A DNA stretch of 64,000 nucleotides, taken from positions 1-64,000 of the forward strand of contig WTXI01000019.1 in assembly GCA_022376515.1 (NCBI GenBank), read 5' to 3'. The position numbers were made by a program, and so were the translations under genes. Below are positions 49,520 through 62,425 of this stretch, piece after piece (within the stretch, counting starts at the first letter, position 1; the number at the start of each line of letters is the position of its first letter). This DNA comes from Lactifluus volemus. Taxonomy: Eukaryota; Basidiomycota; Agaricomycetes; Russulales; Russulaceae. The notes beneath the pieces are model-generated. The model did not search any database, was not told the origin of the DNA, and was given only the letters and a program-made list of their open reading frames with translations.

Positions 49520-50222
49520 TTATAATGAGTGCAAGTGGCCACCCCTCAGCCGGCGGTCGAGACTTTGGCGCCAGCGCACATAAATACCTTCCTCCATAGA
49601 CGGTGCATACTGACACATTTCGAAGAGTGAAAGTTGTTCCTGAAAACCTGCATTGACCCAAATTTGCTCGCGTTCTAATCCAAATGGCAAAGTCAGAAAT
49701 TGTCAAAGCAGACGGGTAAATACACGGTCTTACTTCGTCTGACAGTGTCCAAAGCTCTGCAGCGGAGACCCGTCTTGACCACATCACTGGAGTAATCGTG
49801 AGACAATAGATCGGTGTAATAGAGCAGCTGTGGAATCATACAATATGCGCCATGATGGTGGCTCCGCGTGAGAGACCATGAACGCCATGAACAAGGACAA
49901 CACCGCCAGCGTGAAGGGCTTCGTCAATAAAACGGCAGGTGTGAGGCATCCAGATAAGGAGATCTTCATGATGCGCGTCATGAACGGGGACACGCATGTG
50001 TCGTATACCGGACTGTGGATGTTCGGCAGGGATCGGTTCGGTACAAACTGAGATGATGTGTGTGATACGGCGCTCTGTCAAAGAGCGGGTAGACTGGGCA
50101 GAGACGAGACTGAAGAGTAACGTGTGAGATTAGCACTGGCAGCAAGACTTTCTAAAGATCATACTGACTTTCCTAAAAAGAGTCTGCCATCAATGATGAC
50201 ACTAACGTTCTTGAAGCCCATC
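49520..50222 (-). CDS. Dual-specificity phosphatase-like protein lacking catalytic Cys
   Basis: Exon 1 MGFKNVSVIIDGRLFLG joins in phase to NLVSAQSTRSLTERRITHI, giving the DSP start, then ISVCTEPIPAEHPQSGIRH and MRVPVHDAHHEDLL with the general-acid Asp. The P-loop, normally HCxxGxSR, reads VLVHGVHGLSRGATIMAHI: the nucleophile Cys codon is GGC (Gly). The helix RRVSAAE and the end WVNAGFQEQLSLFEMCQYAP follow. One base is missing near 49754-49757 (SAAE to ALDTVRRKREQ), and the intron at the end of the P-loop helix does not join in phase. It is either a pseudophosphatase or a decaying gene; a Cys-to-Gly enzyme would bind but not hydrolyse phosphoproteins. The stop is at 49520-49522. Confidence 0.75.
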
Positions 50223-51187
50223 TAATAAGCGGAAAAGACAGAATATAGAAAGGTAGTTTGACACGATCCCTTTGCCGGGTCGGGGAGACTTTGGATGGAT
50301 GATTTAGATGATGAGACAACATGATCGTAGCGAGTATTTGAAGGTTGAACCCATGTCACGGACGTAGCTCAGCCCGGACAGCTATCGGGTATAATCCTCA
50401 CCGCTTGAAAGCGTTTCTGGTAGATCATAGCAGGAACGTTGTGGATCAAGTCATGCGGTGTTGAGTAAGAAGTCGCACCGCCTCACAAAAGTGGAAGTTG
50501 CAGTTGTCCCTGACATTACATAAGCATTCCCACCCCTCCAACCGGCTAACCCTGGACCGGCGGAAATGGATTTCCGCCCTCCAGTCAGTGAAACTAGAAA
50601 TTTCCTCCTCCTCACCCTCACTGCCCATGATAAACCCCGTCTTGATCGATATAGCCTTTCGTGATATTTCCTCTCCGTTGCACTACCTCCAATGTCCACA
50701 GAAATTGAGGTAACGGTTCTGTATATGCGGTGCTTCCTCGTTAGCCAGCTTGTGCAAGCAACAGCGACAAGACGCACTTACACAATAGGGTGGTTGGTAG
50801 TGTCTGGGTGCGATATTTTCTCTAGGGCATCTGGGCTTCCATGCTTCCGAAGATCGACACGCCTCATCCATGCAAATCCCAAATCCAGGCACCGCAGCAT
50901 GCACGCATACATGCACGGACCCTTCACGCAACCCCAGATAGGCATTCTCCAAGCTTCTTCCAGCCCCAGACCTCGCTTTACTCGCACCCTGCGTCAGTGG
51001 AAAAAATCAGGTGGGGGATGCCCCACCCATCATTGAACATCCGGGCATCTCCGGACCATCTCAAATGACATCTCCTTGTGTGCGCTTATAAGGTCACTTT
51101 GGAAACTACCATCAGATACTTCCTTAGACCTGAACCCTCACCCTGTCGCTTTCGTAATCGCTTTCCTCTTGTTCCTTTCTGTATTCG
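50223..51187. other. Intergenic between divergent genes
   Basis: Lies between the phosphatase-like start and the small basic protein start. Open frames overlap on both strands without family resemblance. The last 100 bp contains a TATA-like site and a CT-rich leader. Confidence 0.5.
51085..51093 (+). promoter_or_regulatory. TATA-like element
   Basis: CTTATAAGG lies about 100 bp upstream of the ATG at 51188, followed by a pyrimidine-rich stretch, the usual arrangement of strong fungal promoters. The assignment is by position only. Confidence 0.35.
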
Positions 51188-51799
51188 ATGATTGAGATTG
51201 ACTGGGATACGGTGCGTGTTCGAATAGTTGGTAAGAAATTAGGCATGACGTAGTGTATTCATTCGTTCCGATCTCACTAGGACGATGATCGCCTTCGCCG
51301 TCGTCACAAAGCATCGACCATCCATGGCTGGCTCTGTATGTGGCGTGGAACTCTCATGGGCAACGAAGATATCCGCCAACGGGGCCGTCGCGAGATGAGG
51401 GAGGCGCGAGCCATGCGCGCGTATTACCGTGAACGCTCTCAGGCTAAAGCATCTAGCAGGGGACCATTCTCGTTTTTCCGCCTGGGCAATTTGGTATCAA
51501 TCGCAATCGAAAACCCACACTACAACGCCACAAGTCCAGTGGTCATCAACACCATCGCAGCGCTAGTCGGTCTCAGCATCACCGACCTCCAGCGCCCGCC
51601 CAGCGTAGGGGTAGCAGCAGCGCAAAAAACAGACATCACCAGAGCCGGCACGCGCAGGCGCCACAGAAGCCGACGAGGCATCACAGTTCACACTCTCACA
51701 AGGCCCGACCAAGCAACTCTCGACGACCCTCGGGGCGGCGTTGACTGGTACATTGTCGGTGAGCCACTGAGCCTTGCGGACACCATGCGGATTCCGTGA
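51188..51799 (+). CDS. Small basic hypothetical protein
   Basis: Two exons. The first encodes MIEIDWDT (51188-51211); a GT-AG intron follows and the second exon starts DDDRLRRRHKASTIHGW at about 51281. The N-terminal third has KASTIHGWLCMWRGTLMGNE followed by RREMREARAMRAYY. That pattern resembles the CsbD-like or conserved basidiomycete stress proteins with a GxxLGxE...MREAR block, but I am not sure of the family. The middle is hydrophobic (SPVVINTIAALVGLSITDL) and the C-terminus, ending ADTMRIP, is unremarkable. Start chosen because the short first exon supplies an ATG, the splice is in phase and the leader looks like a promoter. Function unknown. Confidence 0.6.
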
Positions 51800-53418
51800 C
51801 TTTCGGATCTTTACGGCAAATTGTAGGCGTGACCAAGTCGGTCAACGCCCTTGTCAGGGATCATATTTGCCGATGAATTTATTATAATAATCACTATTTA
51901 CTCTACACTTCCTTCCCAACCTTGTATTTTTTTTCGTTCTGTATCAGATGCTCCAAGGAGAGCGTCCAGCATTGTTTTTGTCCTTAGATGTGCCAGTGTA
52001 TGTTGTTATCGGAGAGTCGTTGGATTGGACCCTTTGCGAGCGGCTAAACCCAATGATCACTTGACCATCTCTCCTAGCAGGGCTAGCAGGATTTTGAAAT
52101 TCAGCTCCGAATCACGTCAGTCGGACTCCGCTCGTTCAACACGAGGCAGGCGGGAAACTGTTAGGCCATTAATGGGTCGGTCTCGGAGCAAGGAGCGATA
52201 CCATGCTACCCCTTTTCGGACTCATGTGCCGAAACGCACCCACTGGTGCAACAGCTCACACACGAGTTTTTACCGCGGGCCCCACCACCACCGCAATGAA
52301 AAGTATGGTCGATCCGGTCATCTTGTCAGTGTCAGTGATCCGGTGATTTGGGAAGGAAAGAAGTAAACCAAAGGGAGATGGAAAACGCGAAAGAAGAAGA
52401 GGAAGCTGCATTGCCACACGCTCCCCCGGACGAATCGCTAAGATGAATTCATGCAAGAAGCAACGTGGAATAACAGCTGTTTGTCTTTCGGGTGCGAGCC
52501 CGGCGCGCAAGACTGAATTGTCAATCATAACTGTATGTCCATCGTTGATACAATCCTCCTTTGTCTCTCGCATTCCACCTGCGACACTGTAGATAGACTT
52601 CTAGTTGTAGATTGCTGGCCTCCTTGCTGCACTGGTTTGGCGCAGACTCCGAGTCCGTGTAACGATTTTGTACATAACTTACTGTAGTGTACAGGATGAT
52701 GGATAGGCGAGAGGTTGTTTGACTCTTCTTGAGAGGTGTGTACTCTAAGCGCTCTCCACTATCAATAAAGGGAACAAGTGCTGAGGTCTGTGAGGGCCCG
52801 GGAAGGCGATGCAGGAAGATGAAGTTAGAAACAGAAACCAAGGCACGCTAGAACTCTGCCTCCTCGATGTTGTTTCACTTTGCAGCTCATGGGGTATACC
52901 TCAAGTGTTTTACCGGTCTCGTACAATTAAACCCAAGGACGCCATAAATTGCGCGCTGCACGCGGGGAGACGGCAAAAGGGACATCTCGAAGAAGGCAGC
53001 TTCCAAATATGGTTTCGTACGGTTGCGGACCTGAAACCGTTGACGGCATACTGTATCGTGCAACGTGGTCTGTCACAAAGTTCCGCGGATGACAATAGCT
53101 TAACGCCCGCAAGAACGAAAGTTCCTCAGAAGCTTTCCGGGTTTCGGTTCATTCTCCAGCCCGAACATCCGCTCAAAGACCCCCTTCCACCTGCGACCCG
53201 CGTATGAACATACATAACCATTGTTTACACGAGCGCGAAGGTTCTTTATATTTCGGTATTCTGCCTAATTCGGGATGAAGCATACAGCGGTGGAGCCTCC
53301 GGTGCAGTGCAGAATGGGAGAACGAAGGGCGGCGGGGCCTCAGATCGATCATACAAGAAAAACACAGCAAGAGAGGCGTTTACACAACGAACAATGGAGA
53401 CGAGTGTAGAGGTACTCA
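51800..53418. other. Intergenic, no gene supported
   Basis: Frames at 51851-52366 and 52809-53207 (+) are open but compositionally ordinary, and I recognise nothing in them. Confidence 0.45.
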
Positions 53419-54833
53419 TCACCGCACCCACCCGTGCGCAGCCCCGCGCCCCGCGCCATGTCCTCGCTCGTTTTCCACCACAAACAAGGCATCGCGTAAA
53501 GTGACAATACGTCGAGTGTCTTCTTCCTCTTTCGCTGAGTTGGCTGGCTTGCCCGACGTAGACACGTATGGCCGTGCCCAGGAGCTTCCCGCAACAGTCC
53601 CTGCGGACGTCGTCGCAGGTGCTGTCGTCGTCGCCGGAGCAGGACTAGCAGCCGGTTTGGGCTTTGGGGGCGGCGCAGACGTGGCATTAGATGCATTCAT
53701 CCATGCATACTTGCCTGTGCTCAGGCCCGCGCATGGCTTGCGACAGCATTGGACATTTTCTTGCGCACATCCTCTGACATGTTCTTCGCGGTTACCCAGG
53801 CCCATCTGCTTTTTTCTTTTTCTTCTTCGGCCCGCCTTCACCATCTTCAGTGTCACCTGATACAGCACCAGGTGCATGCGCGGCGAGGGCAGCGGCCTGC
53901 ACGGCCGCAAGCTCTTTCCGCTCACGACGAATGCGCATTTCTTCTTCGCGTTCTGCACGTTCGAGGGCGGCGACTTGCTTTGCAACATCCCTCCGTACAG
54001 ATACGCGCCACATAGGAGTTCCGTCTGTGTATGTAGACGGAGTACGGTCGAAATGAGACTCTGTGCGATGCGCACTGGCCTCGGCCATCGCGACAAGAAG
54101 GTCGTGCAACCTCGCTCGTAAGGCTAACGCAACATAGTTCACCGAATCCTCTGGAACTTTAAGAACCTTGTGCTTTGTTCCGATGGCACGCATCGTGGGC
54201 CCTATGAAGCGGGTATCAAAGTTGGGAGTAGTAGGTTGCTTTCGTGAGCGGTCTTCATACGGGCGATATGCTTGGTGTTGGTCGGTACCGCGCTGTAAAG
54301 TTTCTTCTTCGGCCTAAATTGCTATCAGTGCGATGAAAGGGAGGATTAATGGGCGAGACGCTGACTCTCAGATCCACTCCGGCACTTCCTATTGCATCAT
54401 TGAGGGTGGCAACATCAGCAGTGTCGAGTTGACTTGCTGCCTGCGCGGGCTGACGCTGTACAGCAGCCGTTACAGGTGCAGGTGTCTGCGTCTGTGCAGT
54501 TTGGGCGGGGGGGATATAGGGTTGATAATGGCCGTAGACGCTTGTGGGTAATGAGAATGCTGGAATTGCGCATAGTACTGCGTTCTAGCACTGGATGAGA
54601 GCAGAAAAAGGATATCTTGGCCAGACATACGCAGATTGCTGCTGTAAGACAGGGTCGATCGGTATTTCTGATGAGATTTTGCCGTGAGAATGTAACTCTC
54701 TGAAGAGATGGAAGTACGCACGACTCGATGTCCAAGCGGTTGGTGCATACGAAGTTGTAGGAGTTTGAGTTGCCGGGGATGATGCTGGAGCTGTCTCTGG
54801 CTCTGCTTTTGGAGCAGGGGAGGCCTGGCTCAT
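53419..54833 (-). CDS. TAF4: TFIID subunit TAF4 (C-terminal domain family)
   Basis: Core promoter-recognition complex subunit. Starts MSQASPAPKAEPETAPASS (an ATG 24 nt upstream is also in frame), then a Pro/Gln-rich disordered region with PAPVTAAVQRQPAQAA. The TAF4 domain follows: FDTRFIGPTMRAIGTKHK, VNYVALALRARLHDLL, AMAEASAHRTESHFD, VRRDVAKQVAALERAERE, then NMSEDVRKKMSNAVAS, KYAWMNA and the end RRIVTLRDALFVVENERGHG. Two frame breaks: after KKKADGPG at a G-run (53795-53797 on the plus strand), and near 53725-53731 between ASHARA and GLSTGKYAW. One added base restores each. Lys-rich and Ala/Pro-rich spacers are normal for the family. The identification rests on the conserved C-terminal blocks. 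Confidence 0.85.
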
Positions 54834-54857
54834 CGTATAGTCGATGTATGAGGGCAA

Positions 54858-56627
54858 CGGGTCAAGGTGAAGAAAACCACGCGATTAGTCGCTAATTTGC
54901 GGGTGCGAGTTGTCGTACTCCGCAGATGTGACCAGAATTCTAGATGTAGGAGTAGAAACTAGTTTCTAGTTCGCGAAATTTGGAGGAGCCGTGAATGGCA
55001 GGGCAAACGTAGCGCAGAGCGCAGCAGACACCGCGAGGTGGCTAGGGTCCTCAGTTACTCACCAACTGGGGTCTTCGTCACGCGCTCAGTCAAACCCCGT
55101 GTGATGTACTCCTCGTGTACCACTACTGTATCATCAACTCATCAAGGCTCAGAATAATTCCACGGATTTCTGAGAGTCACGATGTAAAGAAACCTCGGAA
55201 TGCATACCCAGGGCCGGTATAAGGTTAATTCATTAATCGTTCCCAGTAGCAGGAAATTCATCAACGATGGTTTCAGTTTGCACTTCATACACTTCCTTTC
55301 CACCGTTACAGCGGAGGGGTTGGCTCGCAATTTCACCATTTCAAGTGGCTTCCTAGAGAGCCTGTGGTATCAATGCATGTCAGGTGAGCTCACTTGACTC
55401 CGATGTCCAGAACAATACTGTGCTGCCATGTATGCTGGGATCGAGTGAACGTCATTCGCACATGCATTGACTCATCCTTACAACATACATCACAGCAGAT
55501 TACGTTTTCCAGATCACCACTTGACTTTCAAGAGCTCCCTTTAATATATCTGTGCTTACAGTATATGCCTTTGGAATCCGGCACTTAACATGCTTGCGCG
55601 CTCAAATGTCTCCGTTACGTCGGAATGATCTCTAACTCGTTGTTTCAACTTGCACACTGCCATTCTGGTTCTGTCGGTCATTGCGTGATCCCGAAGCTCA
55701 TTTGGGCCGGTAGTACCGACTGTTTACCCGTCTAACAAGGCAGCCGGCCTGAGAGTTGACGAGACGACTTATCGCACGGTCGCGGCCGACAGGGTGTCAT
55801 GAGTTAATCAGACTCAAGGTGTTTAATGCTATTCCCTTTGATTATCTACGTTCCAATTGCGCGACGACTGAGGTCTTCCAGAGGTAAATAATGCAAAACA
55901 GACAAGAGCTCTTCGTTGCCTACACAACAAGCGTGGAAAAACTTGACAATGCCAGATATGAAAGAGGTTGTATGGCCACCATTTAACCGTAGGCCTCCTG
56001 GTTGTATCATTGTCGGGGAACCAGGGAGAGTGTTTATCGAATCGCATCATATAACTGCCGGACTTCCACCGGGTATTAGTATCAGAAATCCACAGCGGAG
56101 AATTCTGTTTTCGACGCATCATAATTCTGACAATGGAGCCACGTCATGTGCTATTGCTGATGCTACTCAATACACCTGCGTCGGTGAACGAGAAAATCGC
56201 GTATTCTTGTTGTCTGGACTATGACGTCCATGGTCTATGAGGCTCGCACGGTGAAACGTAACTGTGGGATTCGAATCCGCAATTTGTATTGATTGCATAA
56301 CAGAAAGGCCAACGTGTTAGACATGGAGGCAGATGCAGCCATTGTGACACATTTCACGAGTCCACGCCCACGACCACTGGTAGCCGTCTGCTTTATTATC
56401 TAATTAGACGCGACACATGGGAGCTTGACCTTAAATGGCCATGGGAAATACTTACGCGAGACTTCATGCGAGAAATAACACGTTCCGCTCAACCCTCCGC
56501 CCTCTTCTTCACCCCTTCAACCTATTCCTTATCCCCCCAGGTAAGTCGCTGACATGTGCCCGCCACCATATTCCCACATGGCGCCTAACCTACTTTCATG
56601 CTTCTTTACAGCTTTTAGAGAAGGAAA
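54858..56627. other. Intergenic between TAF4 and alpha-tubulin 1
   Basis: No gene is supported. The last 100 bp is the leader of the first alpha-tubulin and contains a 5'-UTR intron, GTAAGTCGCTGACATG to TTTACAG (about 56539-56610), ending just before the start codon. Confidence 0.55.
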
Positions 56628-58366
56628 ATGCGTGAAGTCATTTCTGTCCATGTCGGCCAGGCCGGTGTACAGATTGGGAATGCTTGCTGTGAGTTTTCAA
56701 AAAATCCCTTCTCTTACGGGTTGCTTCAATCTGGACTGACTCGAATTTGACGCGTTTTTTTCACTTCCCTTTCATTGTCACCGCTTCTCTTCGTTCACTC
56801 TGCTAACACCTTGGCTTCAAAGGGGAACTCTACACCATTGAGCATAATTTAACCGTGTGCCTTATTTTATGTTCTTCTCTACGTGTCATCTTACGAGATT
56901 TGTGCAGCCTGATGGTCGCATCGAAGCAACTGGTTCACAGAACGCCGACGGCTTCAGCACATTCTTCTCAGAGACCTCATCGGGAAAACATGTTCCGCGC
57001 TCGCTCTACATCGATCTGGAACCAAATGTTGTCGATGAAGTGCGCACTGGCAAATACCGCAGCCTTTTCCATCCGGAAACAATGATCACCGGTAAAGAGG
57101 ATGCCGCATCTAACTGTGAGTTGTCCCTTTTTACATGTATAATACATCTGATTGGCTCTGTTTTTGCCAGACGCCCGTGGACACTATACGATCGGGAAGG
57201 AGCAGATTGACAACGTAATAGATAGGATTCGACGTCTTGCTGACAATTGCTCTGGCCTCCAGGGCTTCTTTGTTTTCCACTCCTTTGGTGGTGGAACTGG
57301 TTCTGGTCTCGGCGCGCTTATCCTTGAGCGGCTCTCCACGGACTATGGCAAGAAGAGCAAGCTCGAGTTTAGCGTCTACCCTGCTCCGACACTTGCAAAT
57401 TCGGTTGTGGAACCATACAACTCTGTTCTCACAACTCATACCACTCTCGAACACTCTGATTGCTCCTTTATGGTATTCTCGACATTCTTCCAATCATGAC
57501 TGTCATTTTAACCGCATATGCAAAGGTCGATAATGAGGCGATTTATGATATCTGCAAAAAAAGCCTTGGGATATCATCTCCCAGTTTCACAAATCTGAAC
57601 CGCCTCATTGCACAAGTCGTGTCATCGATCACAGCTTCCCTTCGATTTGACGGTTCTCTTAACGTTGACCTGAATGAATTTCAGACCAATCTTGTCCCGT
57701 GAGTAACATAGCTTGCTTCACATCTTGCAAATTGGTTGAAAAAGGATGTAGCTTCCCGCGTATTCACTTCCCCCTCGCGACATTTGCTCCTATTATATCT
57801 GCAGAGAAGGCTCACCACGAGCAGAACTCTGTCGCAGACATGACTTTCTCTTGTTTTGAAACTGGCAATCAGATGGTCAAGTGCGACCCTCGTGAGGGCA
57901 AGTATAGTAAGTGGAACTTCTGTATATCGGCATGCAGTGTCTTATGAATGTGTGAAGTGGCGTGTGCGCTCTTGTATCGTGGAGATGTCGTGCCCAAGGA
58001 TGTCAACGCAGCGGTGTCGTATATCAAGACGAAGCGGACCATTCAATTCGTCGACTGGTGCCCAACAGGTTTCAAAATTGGGATCTGTAATGAGCCCCGT
58101 CACATGTTCCGGATGGCGATCTGGCTAAAGTTGCACGGAGTATGTGTATGTTGTCCAACACGACTGCCATCTCCTCGGCGTGGAGTCGGCTTGACCACAA
58201 ATTTGATTTACTTTACTCGAAGCGTGCATTTGTGCACTGGTACGTCGGCGAAGGTATGGAGGAGGGCGAGTTCAGCGAAGCGCGTGAGGATCTTGCTGCA
58301 CTTGAAAAGGATTATGAGGAGGTTGGGATCGACTCTGCTGATGTTGAGGAAGCTGGGGAGTACTAA
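56628..58366 (+). CDS. TUB1: Alpha-tubulin, tandem copy 1 (intron-poor 3' half)
   Basis: Microtubule subunit. Starts [20 protein letters not shown], with the GTP-binding signature [13 protein letters not shown], the hydrolysis-promoting block [17 protein letters not shown], and ends EEAGEY with C-terminal Tyr. Introns are at AC|W, NLT|P, SN|Y, FM|V, VP|F and KY|M; the 3' exons run together where copy 2 has four further introns, and NQMV is also uninterrupted. It is more diverged than copy 2 ([31 protein letters not shown]). One base appears missing in the C-run 58096-58099: adding it turns a run-on frame into [19 protein letters not shown]. Several basidiomycetes carry two alpha-tubulins; this one may be stage-specific or relaxed in constraint. 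The position of Lys40 in animals is not Lys here. Confidence 0.9.
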
Positions 58367-58661
58367 AATCACGTTTCTGGTTCACGAGCACTTTATGATA
58401 TCCTTCCGAGTACCCTGCATACGTTTAGTTTTTAAAACTGCTACCCGTTACTATACCGCTTATCAGCCTCAAAAATAAGGCTATTGATATTTTAGGGAAA
58501 TTATAAGGTGCATTTTTTTGCGTTTATTTACCACTGTTTATTCGGTCAATCGCCGCCACGACGCTTCGATTGAACATCCTTCAAACAGTTTTCCGCAATC
58601 AGCGTCAGCGCTCAACCTAGTCCAGCCCCATACCGAAAACAAAATCAAAAAAGACGTAAAC
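58367..58661. other. Spacer between the tandem alpha-tubulins
   Basis: 295 bp serving as the 3' end of copy 1 and promoter/5' UTR of copy 2. There is no extra gene. Confidence 0.6.
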
Positions 58662-60632
58662 ATGAGAGAAGTCATTTCTGTCCATGTTGGCCAAGCTGGC
58701 GTTCAAATTGGTAACGCCTGCTGTGAGCCTCTTTTCTACGCCTCTACTTTCTTTTGTCCTGTCCTCACCGCTTCTTTTGCTTCCTACAGGGGAGCTTTAT
58801 ACTCTCGAACACGGTCTCAGTGTACGTATCAGCATCCCGTACTTGTTTCTAAGGGTACTCAGAACGTTATTAATCATGTTCCACAGCTTGATGGTCGCGT
58901 GGAGAGAAACACAGGCGAACAACACATCGGCCATTCAACGTTCTTCTCCGAGACGGGCTCTGGCAAATATGTCCCTCGCTCCCTCTACGTCGATCTAGAG
59001 CCAGGGGTTATCAATGAGGTCAAGACCGGCCCGATGCGTGCGCTCTTCCATCCCGAGAGTATGATTACTGGGAAGGAGGATGCCGCGAACAACTGTGCGC
59101 TTCTCTGACATTTTCATCTTTCCTCTTCCAGCTAATTGGGGTGTATGCGTTGTAGATGCACGCGGCCACTACACGGTTGGGAAGGAGCTTATGACCCGAC
59201 CATGGACAAGATCCGTCGGCTTGCGGACAACTGCGGTGGCCTCCAAGGCTTCTTCGTCTTCCACTCTTTCGGTGGTGGTACTGGATCTGGTTTCGGTGCA
59301 CTTCTTCTCGAGAGACTGTCGACCGACTATGGTAAAAAGTCGAAGCTCGAGTTTTGCGTCTACCCCGCCCCGCAGTTGTCTTCTTCGGTCGTTGAGCCGT
59401 ACAACTCGGTGCTTACTACACATACGACTCTCGAGCATGCGGACTGCTCATTCATGGTGTGTACATTTGAGCCACCCTTCTATCTTACATCCCTAGGTGC
59501 GGTGTTGATCCTGTTGATCAGGTGGACAATGAGGCCATCTACGATATCTGCAAGAATCGCCTTGGTGTCGCTCAACCTAGCTTCACTAACTTGAACCGGC
59601 TCATTGCGCAAGTCGTCTCATCTATCACTGCCTCTCTCCGCTTCGACGGTTCCCTGAACGTCGATTTGAACGAGTTCCAGACCAATCTTGTCCCGTGAGT
59701 TAATTTCTCATTGTATTCTGGTTATTAATTTTTCTTCCTACAGCTTCCCTCGCATTCACTTCCCGCTGGCTACCTATGCCCCTCTCCTCTCCGCGGAAAA
59801 GGCGTCGCATGAGCAGAACAGTGTGGCAGAAATGACCTTTGCTTGCTTCGAAAATGGCAATCAAATGGTATATTTCGTTTCTCGGCTCTTTCATACACTC
59901 CACTAAGAACGTTGTTAGGTAAAATGCGACCCGAAGGACGGAAAGTACAGTGCGTGTACATCCAACTTGCGGCTCGTCCATTTTTCTGATAGGTTGAACA
60001 CCCGATAGTGGCTGTATGCCTACTTTACCGTGGAGATGTGGTACCAAAGGACACGTCGGCGGCAGTTGCTAGCATCAAGACGAAGCGTACGATCCAGTTT
60101 GTCGATTGGTGCCCCACAGGTTTCAAGGCGCGTCATCTCTTTGCATACCGTTTAATTGGCACGTGTTGATGCTTGTTTTTTTTTTTTAGCTCGGAATTTG
60201 CCATGAGCCTGCTGCTGTCGTACCTGGTGGTGACCTTGCCAAGACGTCGCGGAGCTTGTGTATGCTGTCAAAGTGAGTTTTCCCCACCGTACAAGTCTGC
60301 CAACCGTTGGTGACATCGTATAGCACGACTGCCATCGGTGCTGCGTGGCACCGCCTCGGTATGCCCGTTTACTTTCCCGTCTTTTCATCTGACTTCATGT
60401 GTGTGCTAGATTACAAATTCGACCTGATGTACTCGAAACGTGCATTTGTGCACTGGTATGTTGGCGAAGGTATGGAGGAGGTGAGGTTGTAACAGTATTT
60501 GCACCTGGACCTTGGGCTGATTCCCTACAGGGTGAATTTTCGGAGGCACGTGAGGATCTCGCAGCCCTCGAGCGTGACTACGAGGAGGTTGGCACAGACT
60601 CGGCTGATGCTGAGGAGGAAGGCGAATATTAG
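58662..60632 (+). CDS. TUB1: Alpha-tubulin, tandem copy 2 (intron-rich)
   Basis: Exons fitted at 58662-58722, 58790-58821, 58887-59094, 59156-59456, 59522-59694 and 59744 onward. Protein landmarks are [70 protein letters not shown] and the C-terminus EEEGEY. It matches canonical alpha-tubulin throughout and is likely the main gene. Eleven introns. One of them, 60128-60189, begins GC rather than GT (FK|GCGCGTC), ending in a long T-run before AG. One base seems missing at 59191-59193 (ELI then [10 protein letters not shown]). The start context, identical intron positions in the 5' half and head-to-tail order show that the two genes arose by tandem duplication. Confidence 0.94.
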
Positions 60633-61204
60633 ACGATTTACGCATCAACATCTCCCCCCGTGTCCCCTTTTATGTTTATCCATCTGTTACTCTCTGTGAT
60701 TTCCTGAATACCGTCGAGGAATACCCTGCCGTCGCGCGGCTGATGTCTATGTTACTTGTGGTTCGAATACTAACGCTTGGTTATCCGTAACTTCAATGCT
60801 AACTTACTTCCATTTGATCCTTTCCCAAGAGGAGGTGCAATTAGCACCTCTTGAGAAAAGCTTTCGAGGCCGGATGGTAACACTGAGAAAATACGCATTT
60901 TATAGGCGTAACAGCTGGGCTGTTTTGGTACACGTGGATGACACGTTGGATGTTCGCACATTTCTCTTGTCCTCACGAATTGTATTTGAGTGCGTGGCAA
61001 GAAATGATGATACGTGTAAGTTTGTGAAGAAGTATTTATCTACCGTCGGGGTTCCTTGTCGGAGTGTGAAAGTTTAGACTGACCACGGCTCCGGTCGTTT
61101 TGACACTCAACTCGCTCACTCGCTCTCAACCAACAACCGACGACGACGTCCATCCCTACCGCCATTTTTCTCTCCACAACACCTTTTTAGGACTTTTCTT
61201 AGCC
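60633..61204. other. Intergenic, upstream of ARF1
   Basis: No gene is supported. The last 130 bp is rich in CTCACTCGCTC-type pyrimidine tracts typical of fungal leaders. Confidence 0.5.
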
Positions 61205-62041
<837 letters not shown>

Positions 62042-62425
62042 GTGCTAATATCAAGCAAGAAGTACGCGGGTTTAACCGATTGGGAGAGAAGCCGTGCTAC
62101 GATCACGTCTAACGTACAAAAAATTCCCTCTTTTACCCTCTTTCTTTGCTTGTTCTGCTCTCTCATCACATCCCACATTTCTTCCTTTCTTTGTGTTGTC
62201 TCCTAGTCCAAGCATCTTCCGTTCTTGTCTCGAATATCGGATCCGATTTCTCATTTCACTCCCTCCATGCCATGCGGCCGCTGCGGCGTGCGCACTTTTG
62301 AATCACGCGTTCTCTAGTCTTAGTCTACATATCCCCCACCCACGGCATGAGTAATGGCAATGAGAATCATTCATATGCTTACAGCGGTTGCTATCGTAGA
62401 ACGTGGCTAAAAGGAATATAATCCC
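62042..62425. other. Convergent 3' ends of ARF1 and SEC15
   Basis: Only untranslated sequence is expected. A CT-rich tract at about 62120-62215 is the only feature. Confidence 0.5.

Noticed and set aside
52809..53207. 132-codon plus-strand frame
   Set aside because: No motifs; lies in a region with several short frames of equal quality.
56225..56335. Possible tRNA gene (box-B-like GGATTCGAATCC)
   Set aside because: The motif is palindromic, the T-stem does not pair well on either strand, position 53 is not G, and no acceptor stem or clear anticodon arm could be built.
58096..58099. Alpha-tubulin copy 1 as a pseudogene
   Set aside because: The single break is a one-base deficit in a C-run and matches the error pattern of the whole window, including in the canonical copy 2.
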